A stretch of DNA of 64,000 nucleotides from an uncultured Bartonella sp. (GTDB lineage: Bacteria; Pseudomonadota; Alphaproteobacteria; Rhizobiales; Rhizobiaceae), in contig NZ_CAMLFE010000002.1 in the NCBI RefSeq assembly GCF_946479275.1, forward strand, positions 348,482 to 412,481. Direction: 5' to 3'. Below the pieces are notes generated by a model. It was not told the DNA's origin. It worked only from the letters and a program-made list of their open reading frames with translations, and ran no database searches. The translations under genes were made by a program, and so were the position numbers. Numbering within the stretch: the stretch's first letter is position 1; each line of letters begins with the position of its first letter. This document shows positions 9,194-17,232 of this stretch, one piece after another.

Positions 9194-9622
9194 ATGACAC
9201 GCATGACACCTTTTTCCAACCCGTTGCTGTTAGGCTTCGAAACAATGGAAAAGACGCTCGACCGTTTGAATAAATCGGGCGATGGCTATCCTCCTTATAA
9301 CATTGTGCGTTTGTCCGGTGAGGAACCAAATGAACGACTGCGAATTACGTTGGCAGTCGCCGGTTTCACGCCGGAAGACCTTGATGTTACTGTAGAGGAT
9401 AATCAGCTTATTATCCGCGGTCGGCAAGCTGACGATGAGGAATTCGAATATCTGCATAGAGGTATTGCCTCACGCCAATTCCAGCGGGCTTTTGTGCTGG
9501 CAGATGGAATAAAGGTAGGGGCTGCAGAGCTTAAAAACGGCTTGCTTTCGATAGACCTTGAAAGACCGGCTCCAGAGAAGCGCGTCAAACGCATTACGAT
9601 CAGTGCCATAGACGACGAGTAA
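9194..9622 (+). CDS. Small heat-shock protein, Hsp20/alpha-crystallin family
   Basis: 142-aa ATP-independent chaperone that holds unfolding proteins. It opens with MTRMTPFSNPLLLGFE, then an alpha-crystallin domain at about residues 35-130 (RITLAVAGFTPEDLDVTVED, ending ELKNGLLSIDLERPAPE), as in IbpA/HspA-type rhizobial sHSPs. The ATG at 9194 follows AGAGGAC. Its stop overlaps the first in-frame ATG of the DUF1150 gene, so the two are one operon under the heat-shock promoter and leader described upstream. Confidence 0.95.
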   Translation: MTRMTPFSNPLLLGFETMEKTLDRLNKSGDGYPPYNIVRLSGEEPNERLRITLAVAGFTPEDLDVTVEDNQLIIRGRQADDEEFEYLHRGIASRQFQRAFVLADGIKVGAAELKNGLLSIDLERPAPEKRVKRITISAIDDE

Positions 9623-9639
9623 TGCGACAGGAGAAGAAA

Positions 9640-9888
9640 ATGAAAAACGAAAAATCTTTGTCCATGCAGGAATTTGCTTTACTGGGTGAAGGCGAACTCG
9701 CCTATCTGCGCAAAATTCGTACTGATGAATTAAGCAAAAAATTTCCTAATATGCCACCAATGACACCTGGCATCTCTTTATGGGCTTTGTTCGGAGCAGG
9801 CGGTGAGCCAATTATCCTTTCTGATGTCCGCGCCAAGGCTCTGGAGGGCGCAAACGATCAGGAATTGAAAACGGTTACTTTGCAATAG
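9640..9888 (+). CDS. DUF1150 family protein
   Basis: 82-aa small protein of unknown function. The ORF track begins at an ATG overlapping the hsp stop (9622), but the ATG at 9640 has a proper AGGAG seven bases upstream and is preferred. The sequence (MQEFALLGEGELAYLRKIRTD ... GISLWALFGAGGEPI) matches the DUF1150 family, which in Rhizobiales usually follows an Hsp20 gene. Co-regulation with the chaperone is therefore likely, though no biochemical role is known to me. Confidence 0.85.
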   Translation: MKNEKSLSMQEFALLGEGELAYLRKIRTDELSKKFPNMPPMTPGISLWALFGAGGEPIILSDVRAKALEGANDQELKTVTLQ

Positions 9889-10723
9889 AACTCTTCTTCA
9901 GAGAATGTTTTTATTTTTTGAAGCTGAAAAATCGGAATCGGGTCTGTTCATCTGTTTTGGCAAAATTTGAATTTTGCCATATAACTTGAAAGAATTGTGC
10001 CCGATTTTTCGTTATTTGTTCAAGAACTGATAGCGAATGGTCTTCCAATTCAATCCGTTTTGCCTGTCCAATTCATTAGGTTTCATGAATCCTATTTTTT
10101 CGTTGCTGGTCTTGTTTTGGCCGCCCAAGGCACTCGCTCTTCACCGTTAAAAGCTCCCTTCGGTCGGAGTTAAAATGGAACGGGAAGCATTTGATAAATG
10201 CCTTCCAACGGGAAAATTCATCTCGAATCGGAAGATATATTTATGTATATACATTTCCTTAACACAAGAATAACAAATTTAAATTTAACATATAAATATA
10301 TTTAATATAAATTTATTCATGATTTTAAAATTATTATACATAATTTAAATTTATAAATAATTTAACATTTTAATTATTTAATTTTTAAAATTTATATTTA
10401 TATAATTAATTTTATCATATAAAAATTCGTATAATTATTTTTTATATTTAAATACGAGATATAATTATTTTGTTTTCTGGAAGATTTTAGCACCCCTTTA
10501 TCAAAACCGTTTTCTACTTGGCACGAAGGATTTTTCCTCTTTCAATATTTGTGAGAAGTGTTTAATGATAAAGACGTTTCTAGCGCTTTTCATTTAATGT
10601 AGTAAATTTTTCTCTACTTTATAGAATAACAGCTATTATGAAAAACGTTAAAAATGCGATTTATCAGCTTACAGCACGGTGCGAGATGCCTTTTATAAGC
10701 GGAATCGTGACGAGGGGGTCGTT
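9889..10723. other. Intergenic region with hairpins and an extremely AT-rich 240-base tract
   Basis: About 830 bases with no supported gene. A perfect 9-bp inverted repeat TGGCAAAAT/ATTTTGCCA lies at 9958-9979, and a hairpin GGAAGCATTT/AAATGC-TTCC at 10183-10206. From about 10240 to 10480 the sequence is almost pure A/T with many overlapping TTTAAAT and ATATAA words. Such tracts act as bent or silenced DNA or UP-elements in other genomes; here it stands just before the unrecognised membrane-gene block. Confidence 0.5.
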
Positions 10724-11185
10724 TTGCGAAAACAAGCCATTGTAGCTTTTCTTATTTTTACTGTAGTCGGTGGTATCGGGTTATGCGTTTGTCGTTGTAT
10801 GACAAACTATTTTTTATATTCACGTTTTTTCAATGACCGTTTTATTCTCGATATGATGGAAAATTTCAGTAGTATCGCGGCCATATTATTCTATCTTGCG
10901 GAAAATCTTTTGGAAGCTGCCGTTTTTTCGATTTTTCCCGTGGTCTATCTTTACCAGTTAAAAAGATTGCCGATAGTATTTGTAATGTCCTATTCGGGAG
11001 CTATTTATCTGATCGGTGCAATTGGCGTTGCTTTCTATCTTAATCTTGCGCGTGTTACATTGCCGCTCAATTCAATTCTCGTTTACGTGTTACTGACGCC
11101 ATTTCTTTATATTATTGTGCCAATCTGGTTTGCATATTTGGTCTATTATATTTATTGGCTTGCACGCACCGAAATGAAAACTTAA
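10724..11185 (+). CDS. Polytopic membrane protein of unknown function (four predicted TM helices)
   Basis: I do not recognise a family. The ORF opens with GTG at 10679, but that codon has no ribosome binding site; TTG at 10724 stands five bases after GAGGGGG and starts directly with a hydrophobic helix, so I use it (about 153 aa). Hydrophobic segments: VAFLIFTVVGGIGLCVC, IAAILFYLAENLLEAAVF with a following helix, VMSYSGAIYLIGAIGVAFYL, and a long C-terminal stretch LLTPFLYIIVPIWFAYLVYY. The C-terminal tail is short and charged. It is the first of three consecutive plus-strand membrane genes, 34 bases before the next. Confidence 0.6.
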   Translation: MRKQAIVAFLIFTVVGGIGLCVCRCMTNYFLYSRFFNDRFILDMMENFSSIAAILFYLAENLLEAAVFSIFPVVYLYQLKRLPIVFVMSYSGAIYLIGAIGVAFYLNLARVTLPLNSILVYVLLTPFLYIIVPIWFAYLVYYIYWLARTEMKT

Positions 11186-11219
11186 AAGTCATCTTACAAT
11201 TTGATGACTTGTGAGCGTT

Positions 11220-11705
11220 ATGACAGACCATAATAAATCGACTCTTTATAGCTACCCCATGCGTGGCTTTGGCGTTATTACAATTTTTCTGTTGCTTGGG
11301 CCAGCCGTCCAGACAATAGTGGGAGTCTACCTCCTTCATCATTGGGTTGGCGGCACAAATCTGCTCGTAGAGATTTTTGATGTTTTCAGCAATGACGTGC
11401 GGCCGAGATTTTTGTCCGGCTATTCCTATTACATGCCTTCGGTGTTTTTAAGTGGTGTATTTTGTTCTCTTCCTCCCTCACGCGGATTGGGGCTTTCACT
11501 TTCAACATCCATTTGGCGCACAATTCTTGTCAGTCTATGTGTCGAAATATTCTATCTCATCATGTCACGCCCCTATATGGAGCATATGACAAGTGAAAAT
11601 ATTCTTCGGGGCCTGTCCTACGGCTTCATCCAATGGATCTTTGTCGGCTGGGTTTGCTGGATTCTCGCAACCGGTTTCCGACTTGATAAACCGGTTAATG
11701 ATTAA
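11220..11705 (+). CDS. Polytopic membrane protein of unknown function
   Basis: About 161 aa from the ATG at 11220 (an upstream GTG at 11211 is also possible). It carries three or four hydrophobic segments: GVITIFLLLGPAVQTIVGVYLL, a short YMPSVFLSGVFCSL, TILVSLCVEIFYLIMS and FIQWIFVGWVCWILATGF. No catalytic motif, signal peptide or known domain is seen. Size and topology resemble the preceding gene, so the two may be distant paralogues or partner subunits, which is inference from context only. Confidence 0.55.
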   Translation: MTDHNKSTLYSYPMRGFGVITIFLLLGPAVQTIVGVYLLHHWVGGTNLLVEIFDVFSNDVRPRFLSGYSYYMPSVFLSGVFCSLPPSRGLGLSLSTSIWRTILVSLCVEIFYLIMSRPYMEHMTSENILRGLSYGFIQWIFVGWVCWILATGFRLDKPVND

Positions 11706-11951
11706 TGTTCGAAGGTCAAAATAACATCCTTATTAAAACAGATTGATACCTACTTGTTAAAACCTGAAAACCTGATTTTTTAAAAAACCATAAAGCAAGC
11801 GCGAGCGAGACACTTTAAAATAATATTCGGAAGATCTGAACGTCTTGGAAGATCTCTCTTTCGTTTATTAAGCAAAAAACCAGAACTTGCTGCGTGATAA
11901 AACTATGCTGTGACAGTTATCTGTATTTGAGGATAAAGGATATTTTCTTCC

Positions 11952-13307
11952 ATGAGTAAAAATGCCGACATAACATCTCGTCCCGTCGGTTTTTTGCTAG
12001 CACGCTTTCTTCAAGCTGTGCTTGTCTTTGTTGCTGGGATTATCATTCTGCCTACGGCATGGTCTTTCTTTTTTCTCCTGTTCGGCGGATGGTTCAAAAC
12101 ATTCGGTTTTTCACTGACCATTGCTTTCTTCCGGCCTTATCAAATCTATCTGCCAAGTTTTATAACCTCCTGTCTTATTGCTTTTATATTAGCAGCGAGA
12201 AGCGCTAGCTGGGGAAGTATTTCCCTGCGATTTACATTGATAACTTCTGTCTTGATGGCGCTTCTGTTTGACGGTGCCATTCGTACTTTCAAATTCCTGT
12301 TTCCTACACTTTTTGCCAGTGTGGGCATCCAGAATGAAGCATTCCTTTATTGGACAATTGCCTGGATTTTTGCCGGTTTCTTGTTCTTTATAATTCTGAA
12401 CTTGAGCGGCCTTACCTTGCGTTACAAAGAAATGGAACGGCCTCGGCTTGTTGATGCCATGAAATTTGCAATCGTCTACGCAATTTACGGTCCGGTACTT
12501 TATATCATCATCACATTGTGGATCATGGTAGGCGATAGTTTGAGCTATCTTGGCGCGCGCGGCACGGTCTCCGGAGAAATAAACACCGCCGGTCTTATGC
12601 TTGTAAGCCTTACCGTTTTCTGCGGCGTGCGCAGACTGCGCCTTCAAGGTTTTCTCTCCTGGCGTTGGCTTTTTACCGTAACAATCTCTATTTCTCTGGT
12701 TTTCTGGATTGTTGACAGTATTTTTGTATCGAAATCGGATTGGCAGCTCACCGGACTTTATGTTTTGGCTGTTTATCTTTTGACTGCTATCAGCCTTTCT
12801 TTAATCGGCGGCAGTCTATTATATTTACTAGGTGTGCCATTTAACGGGAAACGCTTTCAAAAAATCATTCGGCCATCACCCCGTTTCCACCATGGAAGCC
12901 GGTTCTTTTTTGCACTTTTTCTGTTCATTATCTTTTTTGTTTCTGCACCACCTTTATGGCAATCGGGAACGATCTTATGGCGGGCATTGCTCTTTTCTTT
13001 TCCGCCGGCTTCGTTTTTTACCGCCAGTCTTTCGCTTGCTTATCTCAATGCAGGCCTAATTTTCGGAGGTTTTGTCGCAATTATTGCGTTCCTGAAACGC
13101 CAGGTAGACTTCGTTTCCATATTTTTGGCGGCCTTTATTTGTGCTCTTTGTAGCCTATTTCTGCCAATAAGCTATCTTGGCGTCAATTTCGGCCTTGTTT
13201 TCAATTCAATCGGCTGGTCAATGCTGCTTCTTGCCCCTTGTGCAGCATTCGGATTTTACATTGCAAGTCTTTGCAAGCAGGTTGTTGCGAGTTCAGGGAA
13301 ACTTTGA
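11952..13307 (+). CDS. Large polytopic membrane protein of unknown function
   Basis: 451 aa, starting at ATG 11952 after AAAGGA (a spacing of about 11). Roughly ten hydrophobic helices cover the whole length, for example FLQAVLVFVAGIIILPTAWSF, GLYVLAVYLLTAISLSLIGG and FFFALFLFIIFFVSAPPLW, with short basic cytoplasmic loops such as RLRLQG and GKRFQKIIRPSPR. No transporter signature, ATPase or enzyme motif was found. It follows the two smaller membrane proteins with a gap of 246 bases. Conserved-domain search would be needed to place it. Confidence 0.6.
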   Translation: MSKNADITSRPVGFLLARFLQAVLVFVAGIIILPTAWSFFFLLFGGWFKTFGFSLTIAFFRPYQIYLPSFITSCLIAFILAARSASWGSISLRFTLITSVLMALLFDGAIRTFKFLFPTLFASVGIQNEAFLYWTIAWIFAGFLFFIILNLSGLTLRYKEMERPRLVDAMKFAIVYAIYGPVLYIIITLWIMVGDSLSYLGARGTVSGEINTAGLMLVSLTVFCGVRRLRLQGFLSWRWLFTVTISISLVFWIVDSIFVSKSDWQLTGLYVLAVYLLTAISLSLIGGSLLYLLGVPFNGKRFQKIIRPSPRFHHGSRFFFALFLFIIFFVSAPPLWQSGTILWRALLFSFPPASFFTASLSLAYLNAGLIFGGFVAIIAFLKRQVDFVSIFLAAFICALCSLFLPISYLGVNFGLVFNSIGWSMLLLAPCAAFGFYIASLCKQVVASSGKL

Positions 13308-13637
13308 AAATTTATGTATTTGTCTTAACGACACCGGAGACTTGAAAACTCCTGATATTTTATTCCCTCTATCTACAGTTCCATTTTCCTTCTACTGGCG
13401 GTCGATTTTCGTAAGTTAAAAACGCGCAATATTTTATATCGTTCGTCGGGCTCTTCATAATATTGACCGGTTAAGACACAAAAATGGAAGACAAATCCAT
13501 ATTCGCATTCATATTTTTATGATTAATTCAATAATCCGATTGAAAGCACTTTACTCATCTTTGCCGAACATTGCAGAAGATTGGGACCAGTGATACAAAT
13601 TAACAGATTATTAATATTCTCAGGCGGAGTGGTGTTT
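13308..13637. other. Intergenic region, no gene seen
   Basis: 330 bases between the large membrane protein and the COG3904-like gene. I see no hairpin terminator with a T run and no RNA gene. A ribosome binding site AGGCGGAG at about 13622 belongs to the next gene. Confidence 0.5.
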
Positions 13638-15023
13638 ATGAAACCTGTTGTGGCTGCGTTCATTATGTGTCTTACCCTGTGCTCTTACGCTTTCGCTCAG
13701 GAAGGCCAGAATAATGATAAGACAGTAACAGCCCCGGCGGAAGCAACAGCGACAGCACCAACAGAACAAACGAAAGCGCCTTCAGAAGCAGCAACAACGC
13801 CCGTTGAAGCACCTAAAGTCGAAAGCAACCAACAAACTGAACATCCTTCTCCGACACAGAATACACCGGCTGAACCGTCGGGAAAGCCCATGAGCTTTTC
13901 CCTTCATACAAGCAATGAAGGCCAATGTCCCACATGTCGCTGGATCAGCGCGGAAGGCAATATCGTTCCCGATACGCCCGCATCGTTCAACCGCTTTCTT
14001 GAAGAAAACAAGCTTTCCGATCCGCTTTCGACCCCCAATGGCTTGTTGATATCTTTTCACTCCAACGGAGGGGATATCCTTGCGGCAATTGCGTTAGGCA
14101 GAGAAATCAGGAAACATGATTTTGATACAACTGTCGGCAATACAATTGTTAGACCGTTGGAAAGTGAAAAACCGGCAAATCAGGATGATGACAAATCTGC
14201 CGATAAAGCAGACAGCAAAGCCTACGATAAAGATAAAAATGACAATAACCCTGCTTCCGAAACACAAGAAGCTAAAACCGTTTCGGAACGGACGGAAGGA
14301 ATATGCCGGGAAGCTTGCATATGGGCATTTCTGGGTGGTAGAGCTCGCAATGTCAATAACGGTAAACTGGAATTACGTACCTACCGTCCGCCACTTGACG
14401 GAGCTGGCACCACCTCTGGTCAGGAGGTTAGCGTGCGTCAACAACAACTCGCCGATATTGCCTATATAGCAGATTATTCGGAAGAAATGGGTTTTAATCC
14501 CGTCATTGCTTTCATAAATTGGGATAATGCCGATTCACATATATTTTCAAGTGATGAAATCCGGAACTATTCGATCGATTTTTCACCTGATGTCATCGGA
14601 AAATGGCAATTGGCGCCAATTAACGAAACCCTCGTCGCCATAGCTTCAAGCAATGACAAAAAGACCTCGGCACGTCTTTATTGTGATAGTCATAAAACTA
14701 TGTTTCTCGAAATAAGTGGACCAACACGCTACAGTGCAGAGAGCTACCAGAATTATCAACAAACCGTGCAAACGTTACAAATCTGGGGAATGAGCGTGGG
14801 GATAAACCAAGTGCAGACCAACTTGTCTGAAGGGCGGGTCGTCTACACAATCGAGCTTCCGAAAAGTCCTCTACAGGATTGGCATGTCGACGCGCCCTTT
14901 CTCAAAGGAGATAACGTAGCTGAACCGTTAAAGGGAATTTTCAATATCGAATTTTCCGATATGCCGGGTCTGAAACAAGCTGCACGCTTCGTTATGAACA
15001 ACTGTCCTTCAGCATCACGCTAA
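13638..15023 (+). CDS. Secreted ClpP-fold protein, COG3904-like, probable pseudoenzyme
   Basis: About 461 aa from the ATG at 13638 (the track's TTG at 13581 lacks a ribosome binding site and would bury the signal peptide). Signal peptide MKPVVAAFIMCLTLCSYAFA, then a Thr/Ala/Pro/Glu-rich linker (about 20-90). The core resembles COG3904 periplasmic ClpP/SppA-like proteins: LLISFHSNGGDILAAIALGREIRK followed, after a highly charged Asp/Lys insert (about 190-235), by GICREACIWAFLGGRAR. In relatives the second motif reads C-A-S-A-C with the presumed nucleophile Ser; here it is C-R-E-A-C, so the Ser is replaced by Glu. The remaining C-terminal half is not recognised. Confidence 0.6.
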   Translation: MKPVVAAFIMCLTLCSYAFAQEGQNNDKTVTAPAEATATAPTEQTKAPSEAATTPVEAPKVESNQQTEHPSPTQNTPAEPSGKPMSFSLHTSNEGQCPTCRWISAEGNIVPDTPASFNRFLEENKLSDPLSTPNGLLISFHSNGGDILAAIALGREIRKHDFDTTVGNTIVRPLESEKPANQDDDKSADKADSKAYDKDKNDNNPASETQEAKTVSERTEGICREACIWAFLGGRARNVNNGKLELRTYRPPLDGAGTTSGQEVSVRQQQLADIAYIADYSEEMGFNPVIAFINWDNADSHIFSSDEIRNYSIDFSPDVIGKWQLAPINETLVAIASSNDKKTSARLYCDSHKTMFLEISGPTRYSAESYQNYQQTVQTLQIWGMSVGINQVQTNLSEGRVVYTIELPKSPLQDWHVDAPFLKGDNVAEPLKGIFNIEFSDMPGLKQAARFVMNNCPSASR

Positions 15024-15040
15024 CGGGTCTCTCCCGCCTT

Positions 15041-15409
15041 TCATTTTTCCAACTTGAAAAAGAGTTCGAGAATCGCAAAAGGCACAAAAACGCCCAAGAG
15101 GAAAAACACAATCGAGACGGGCAATCGATCCAATATTTCGCTCACCCAACCTGTCTCGTTCACAGGCGCCTGCGTTAGCATGAACATTTCGGCCATTGTC
15201 GTCAGATGGAAAACACCGGCTTTCAGATAGACAATCAAATCCGACAAACCATAGAGCCCTGAAATAATAAAAAGCGGAACGCAGAAAACGAGCGCTGTCA
15301 AACACACGACGTTTTCCTTTTTTTCTCGCTGTTCTTCGGAAACATCCGTCTCATCATAGATGACGGGGTTGCCGAAATTATCATTCTCGTAGAGATCCAG
15401 TTTGACCAT
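15041..15409 (-). CDS. Small membrane protein of unknown function (two TM helices)
   Basis: About 122 aa. The track starts at a TTG (15415) and an ATG follows two codons later; GAGG upstream fits either, and I use the ATG. An acidic N-terminal tail (YDETDVSEEQREKKEN) is followed by two hydrophobic helices, VVCLTALVFCVPLFIISGLYG and LPVSIVFFLLGVFVPFAILELFF, separated by a loop of about 40 residues. No known family. It converges with the COG3904-like gene, their ends 17 bases apart, so a shared function is not implied. Confidence 0.5.
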   Translation of the reverse strand: MVKLDLYENDNFGNPVIYDETDVSEEQREKKENVVCLTALVFCVPLFIISGLYGLSDLIVYLKAGVFHLTTMAEMFMLTQAPVNETGWVSEILDRLPVSIVFFLLGVFVPFAILELFFKLEK

Positions 15410-15482
15410 TTTCAATAATTACCTCGCAACGTTGATAACGCTTCTTTTAAACGCCCAAACTTGCGCGAGGATGGCGCAAATA

Positions 15483-15516
15483 AAAAGCGGCCGGTTAATA
15501 TTGACCGACCGCTTTT
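15483..15516 (-). terminator. Hairpin terminator after the DUF992 gene
   Basis: Long stem AAAAGCGG-CGGT / ACCG-CCGCTTTT (15483-15495, 15503-15516) with one mismatch and an A/T-rich loop. On the minus strand it runs into TTTTTATTTGCG, suiting termination of the DUF992 gene, and could work in both directions. Confidence 0.7.
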
Positions 15517-15626
15517 AAACCTGAAATTAATTTTCGAATGTTAATTGATAAACGAATGTTCGGGAATTGCGATTAAGCTATTATGATTGGCCTATACTGT
15601 CGCAACCCCGTAAAAATCAAACTCTA

Positions 15627-16220
15627 TCAGTGCTTCTTGTGATGAGCGGCAACGCGTTTATGATGCACATTGGCTTTCTTGTGATGAACCACGGCTTTCT
15701 TATGGTGATAAACCGCATGTTGTTCAGCATAAGCAGGAGCCAACGACATTTTCGATACACCAAGGGCAAGGTTCAAGCCTTCATGGGCATCAACACTCAA
15801 AGGCTGCAATGTGAGACCATTGGCTGGACCGAAGCCAAGAAGCTGGCTACCGGCACCGGCTGCAAGGCTGATGCTTGATCCAACACCACCATAATTACCT
15901 GCAAGCGATCCATTGGAATGGGCATTAGGCGAAGTTGCAAGAACCCACCATGTCATTTTGGTGCGGCCTGTTACACCGAGGTCAAGACCGTAATTTTCGA
16001 TACGGCCGACATAATGGTCGTTGATCGAATGACCGTTAATCGGGATAAATTCGCAATCAAGCGCTTTTGAAGAGCTTACAAATTGTCCAATACCGCCCTT
16101 GCTGTCGCAGGTAAGCGTACCTGATACCAAGCCCGTTGCACCAGCTTGTGTTTGCAGGGATAAAAGCGCAGTAGCAGCAAATGCCAAGGATGCAAAAAGT
16201 GTTTTCTGATGTTTCATCAT
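15627..16220 (-). CDS. DUF992 family secreted protein with His-His-Lys-Lys repeat tail
   Basis: 197-aa exported protein. Signal peptide about 1-27 (LFASLAFAATALLSLQTQAGA). The body is a DUF992 domain: VSGTLTCDSKGGIGQFVSSSKALDCEF and RIENYGLDLGVTGRTKMTWWV through LTLQPLSVDAHEGLNLALGVSKMSL. DUF992 proteins are common in Rhizobiales, and their function is unknown. Unusual is a C-terminal tail of about 30 residues made of five near-repeats of (Y/V/A)HHKK, giving ten or more His and many Lys. Such a tail could bind divalent metal, anionic polymers or nucleic acid; this is inference. A His-rich LTXXQ protein is the next gene upstream. Confidence 0.85.
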   Translation of the reverse strand: MMKHQKTLFASLAFAATALLSLQTQAGATGLVSGTLTCDSKGGIGQFVSSSKALDCEFIPINGHSINDHYVGRIENYGLDLGVTGRTKMTWWVLATSPNAHSNGSLAGNYGGVGSSISLAAGAGSQLLGFGPANGLTLQPLSVDAHEGLNLALGVSKMSLAPAYAEQHAVYHHKKAVVHHKKANVHHKRVAAHHKKH

Positions 16221-16382
16221 TTACGTTCCTTCCTAAATGCTAAACTCGTTCAACAACGAAAGTTCCAAAACGTAGTTTCGACTGGAATATAAGCTCTCGA
16301 ACGCCGAAACACTAATGAATTAATAAATTATTACAAATGTGTGATTTTAAATAGGCCTTTTTTAAAAAAGACAAGACAAGAA

Positions 16383-16413
16383 AACCGAAAACCCCGGCCT
16401 TGCGACCGGGGTT
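16383..16413 (-). terminator. Terminator after the LTXXQ protein gene
   Basis: Perfect 8-bp stem AACCCCGG/CCGGGGTT (16390-16397, 16406-16413), extendable by CCGAA/TTCGG; on the minus strand it is followed by TTCGGTTTTCTTGTCTTG. It lies about 55 bases after the gene. Confidence 0.75.
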
Positions 16414-16466
16414 CGGAACTCTTCATTTAATATGATTGAAAGTATTAAGCTTATAAAAGCTGTCCA

Positions 16467-17051
16467 TTATGGATGGGGGTCTGCAGGAGGTTCCGGCGCA
16501 TCAGGCCCTTTCGGACCTTCAGGGCCATCTTTCGGCCCCGGATGCGGCAAAGCATAGCGTTCCAGTTTTGCTAGCTGGTCGGCGTCCAGAACTTTACGCA
16601 GTTCACTTGCGGCTTCCTTGAATTTTTTAGCTTTTTCAGCACGATCAAAAGCGCGATCAGCAATCGGTTCACCGAAAATCGGTTTTACCGCATCGGGAGC
16701 CGGTTTTGCATCCGGAGCTGGTGGAGGCGGCGGGGTAAGGTCAACCAGATCAACAAGGCTTGAAGTATATTTACGCCATGCATCAAGCTGGTTTGAACGA
16801 ATACCAACAGCGGTTTCCATTGCTGAAAGCTTTTCAGCCATATGCATTCCGGCATGAGGCCCTCTGAAATGTTCATGTCCCTTTTCCGGCCCCTTCGGGC
16901 CTTTATCGTCGGGCCCGTTATGGTGATGAGGCGGCTTTTGATGATGTTCACCATGTGCAGGCGGTGGTGTCGGCTCTGCCAAAGCAGATGAAACAACAGC
17001 CGGGGCAAGCAATGATGAAGCAAATACTGACGCAAGCAGTAATTTTTTCAT
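16467..17051 (-). CDS. His/Pro-rich periplasmic LTXXQ (Spy/CpxP-like) protein
   Basis: 194 aa from the ATG at 17051, which follows GGGAG; the track's longer start lacks support. Signal peptide MKKLLLASVFASSLLAPAVVSSALA. A His/Pro/Gly-rich segment follows (HHQKPPHHH, then KGPEKGHEHFRGPHAGMHM), then a helical core with two LTXXQ-type repeats (NQLDAWRKYTSSLVDL and LRKVLDADQLAKLERYA) separated by a proline linker, and a Gly/Pro/Asp-rich tail. Relatives (Spy, CpxP, zinc-responsive ZraP-like proteins) are periplasmic chaperones or metal sensors. The role here is inferred; the His clusters suggest metal contact. Confidence 0.75.
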   Translation of the reverse strand: MKKLLLASVFASSLLAPAVVSSALAEPTPPPAHGEHHQKPPHHHNGPDDKGPKGPEKGHEHFRGPHAGMHMAEKLSAMETAVGIRSNQLDAWRKYTSSLVDLVDLTPPPPPAPDAKPAPDAVKPIFGEPIADRAFDRAEKAKKFKEAASELRKVLDADQLAKLERYALPHPGPKDGPEGPKGPDAPEPPADPHP

Positions 17052-17232
17052 TTTTTTACTCCCTTTTATAGAACAGCTAATATAATTACTGTTATTAAAC
17101 AAATTTCTTGATCAGTAATCTGGTCACACAAAAGGGCGAAATTGCGGTAAAAATCGAGCAAATATGAGGCCTTTGATTAATTCATGGCAATGTTTGACTA
17201 ATCCCGTTTCAACGAGCCCCGACGAAAATGGC

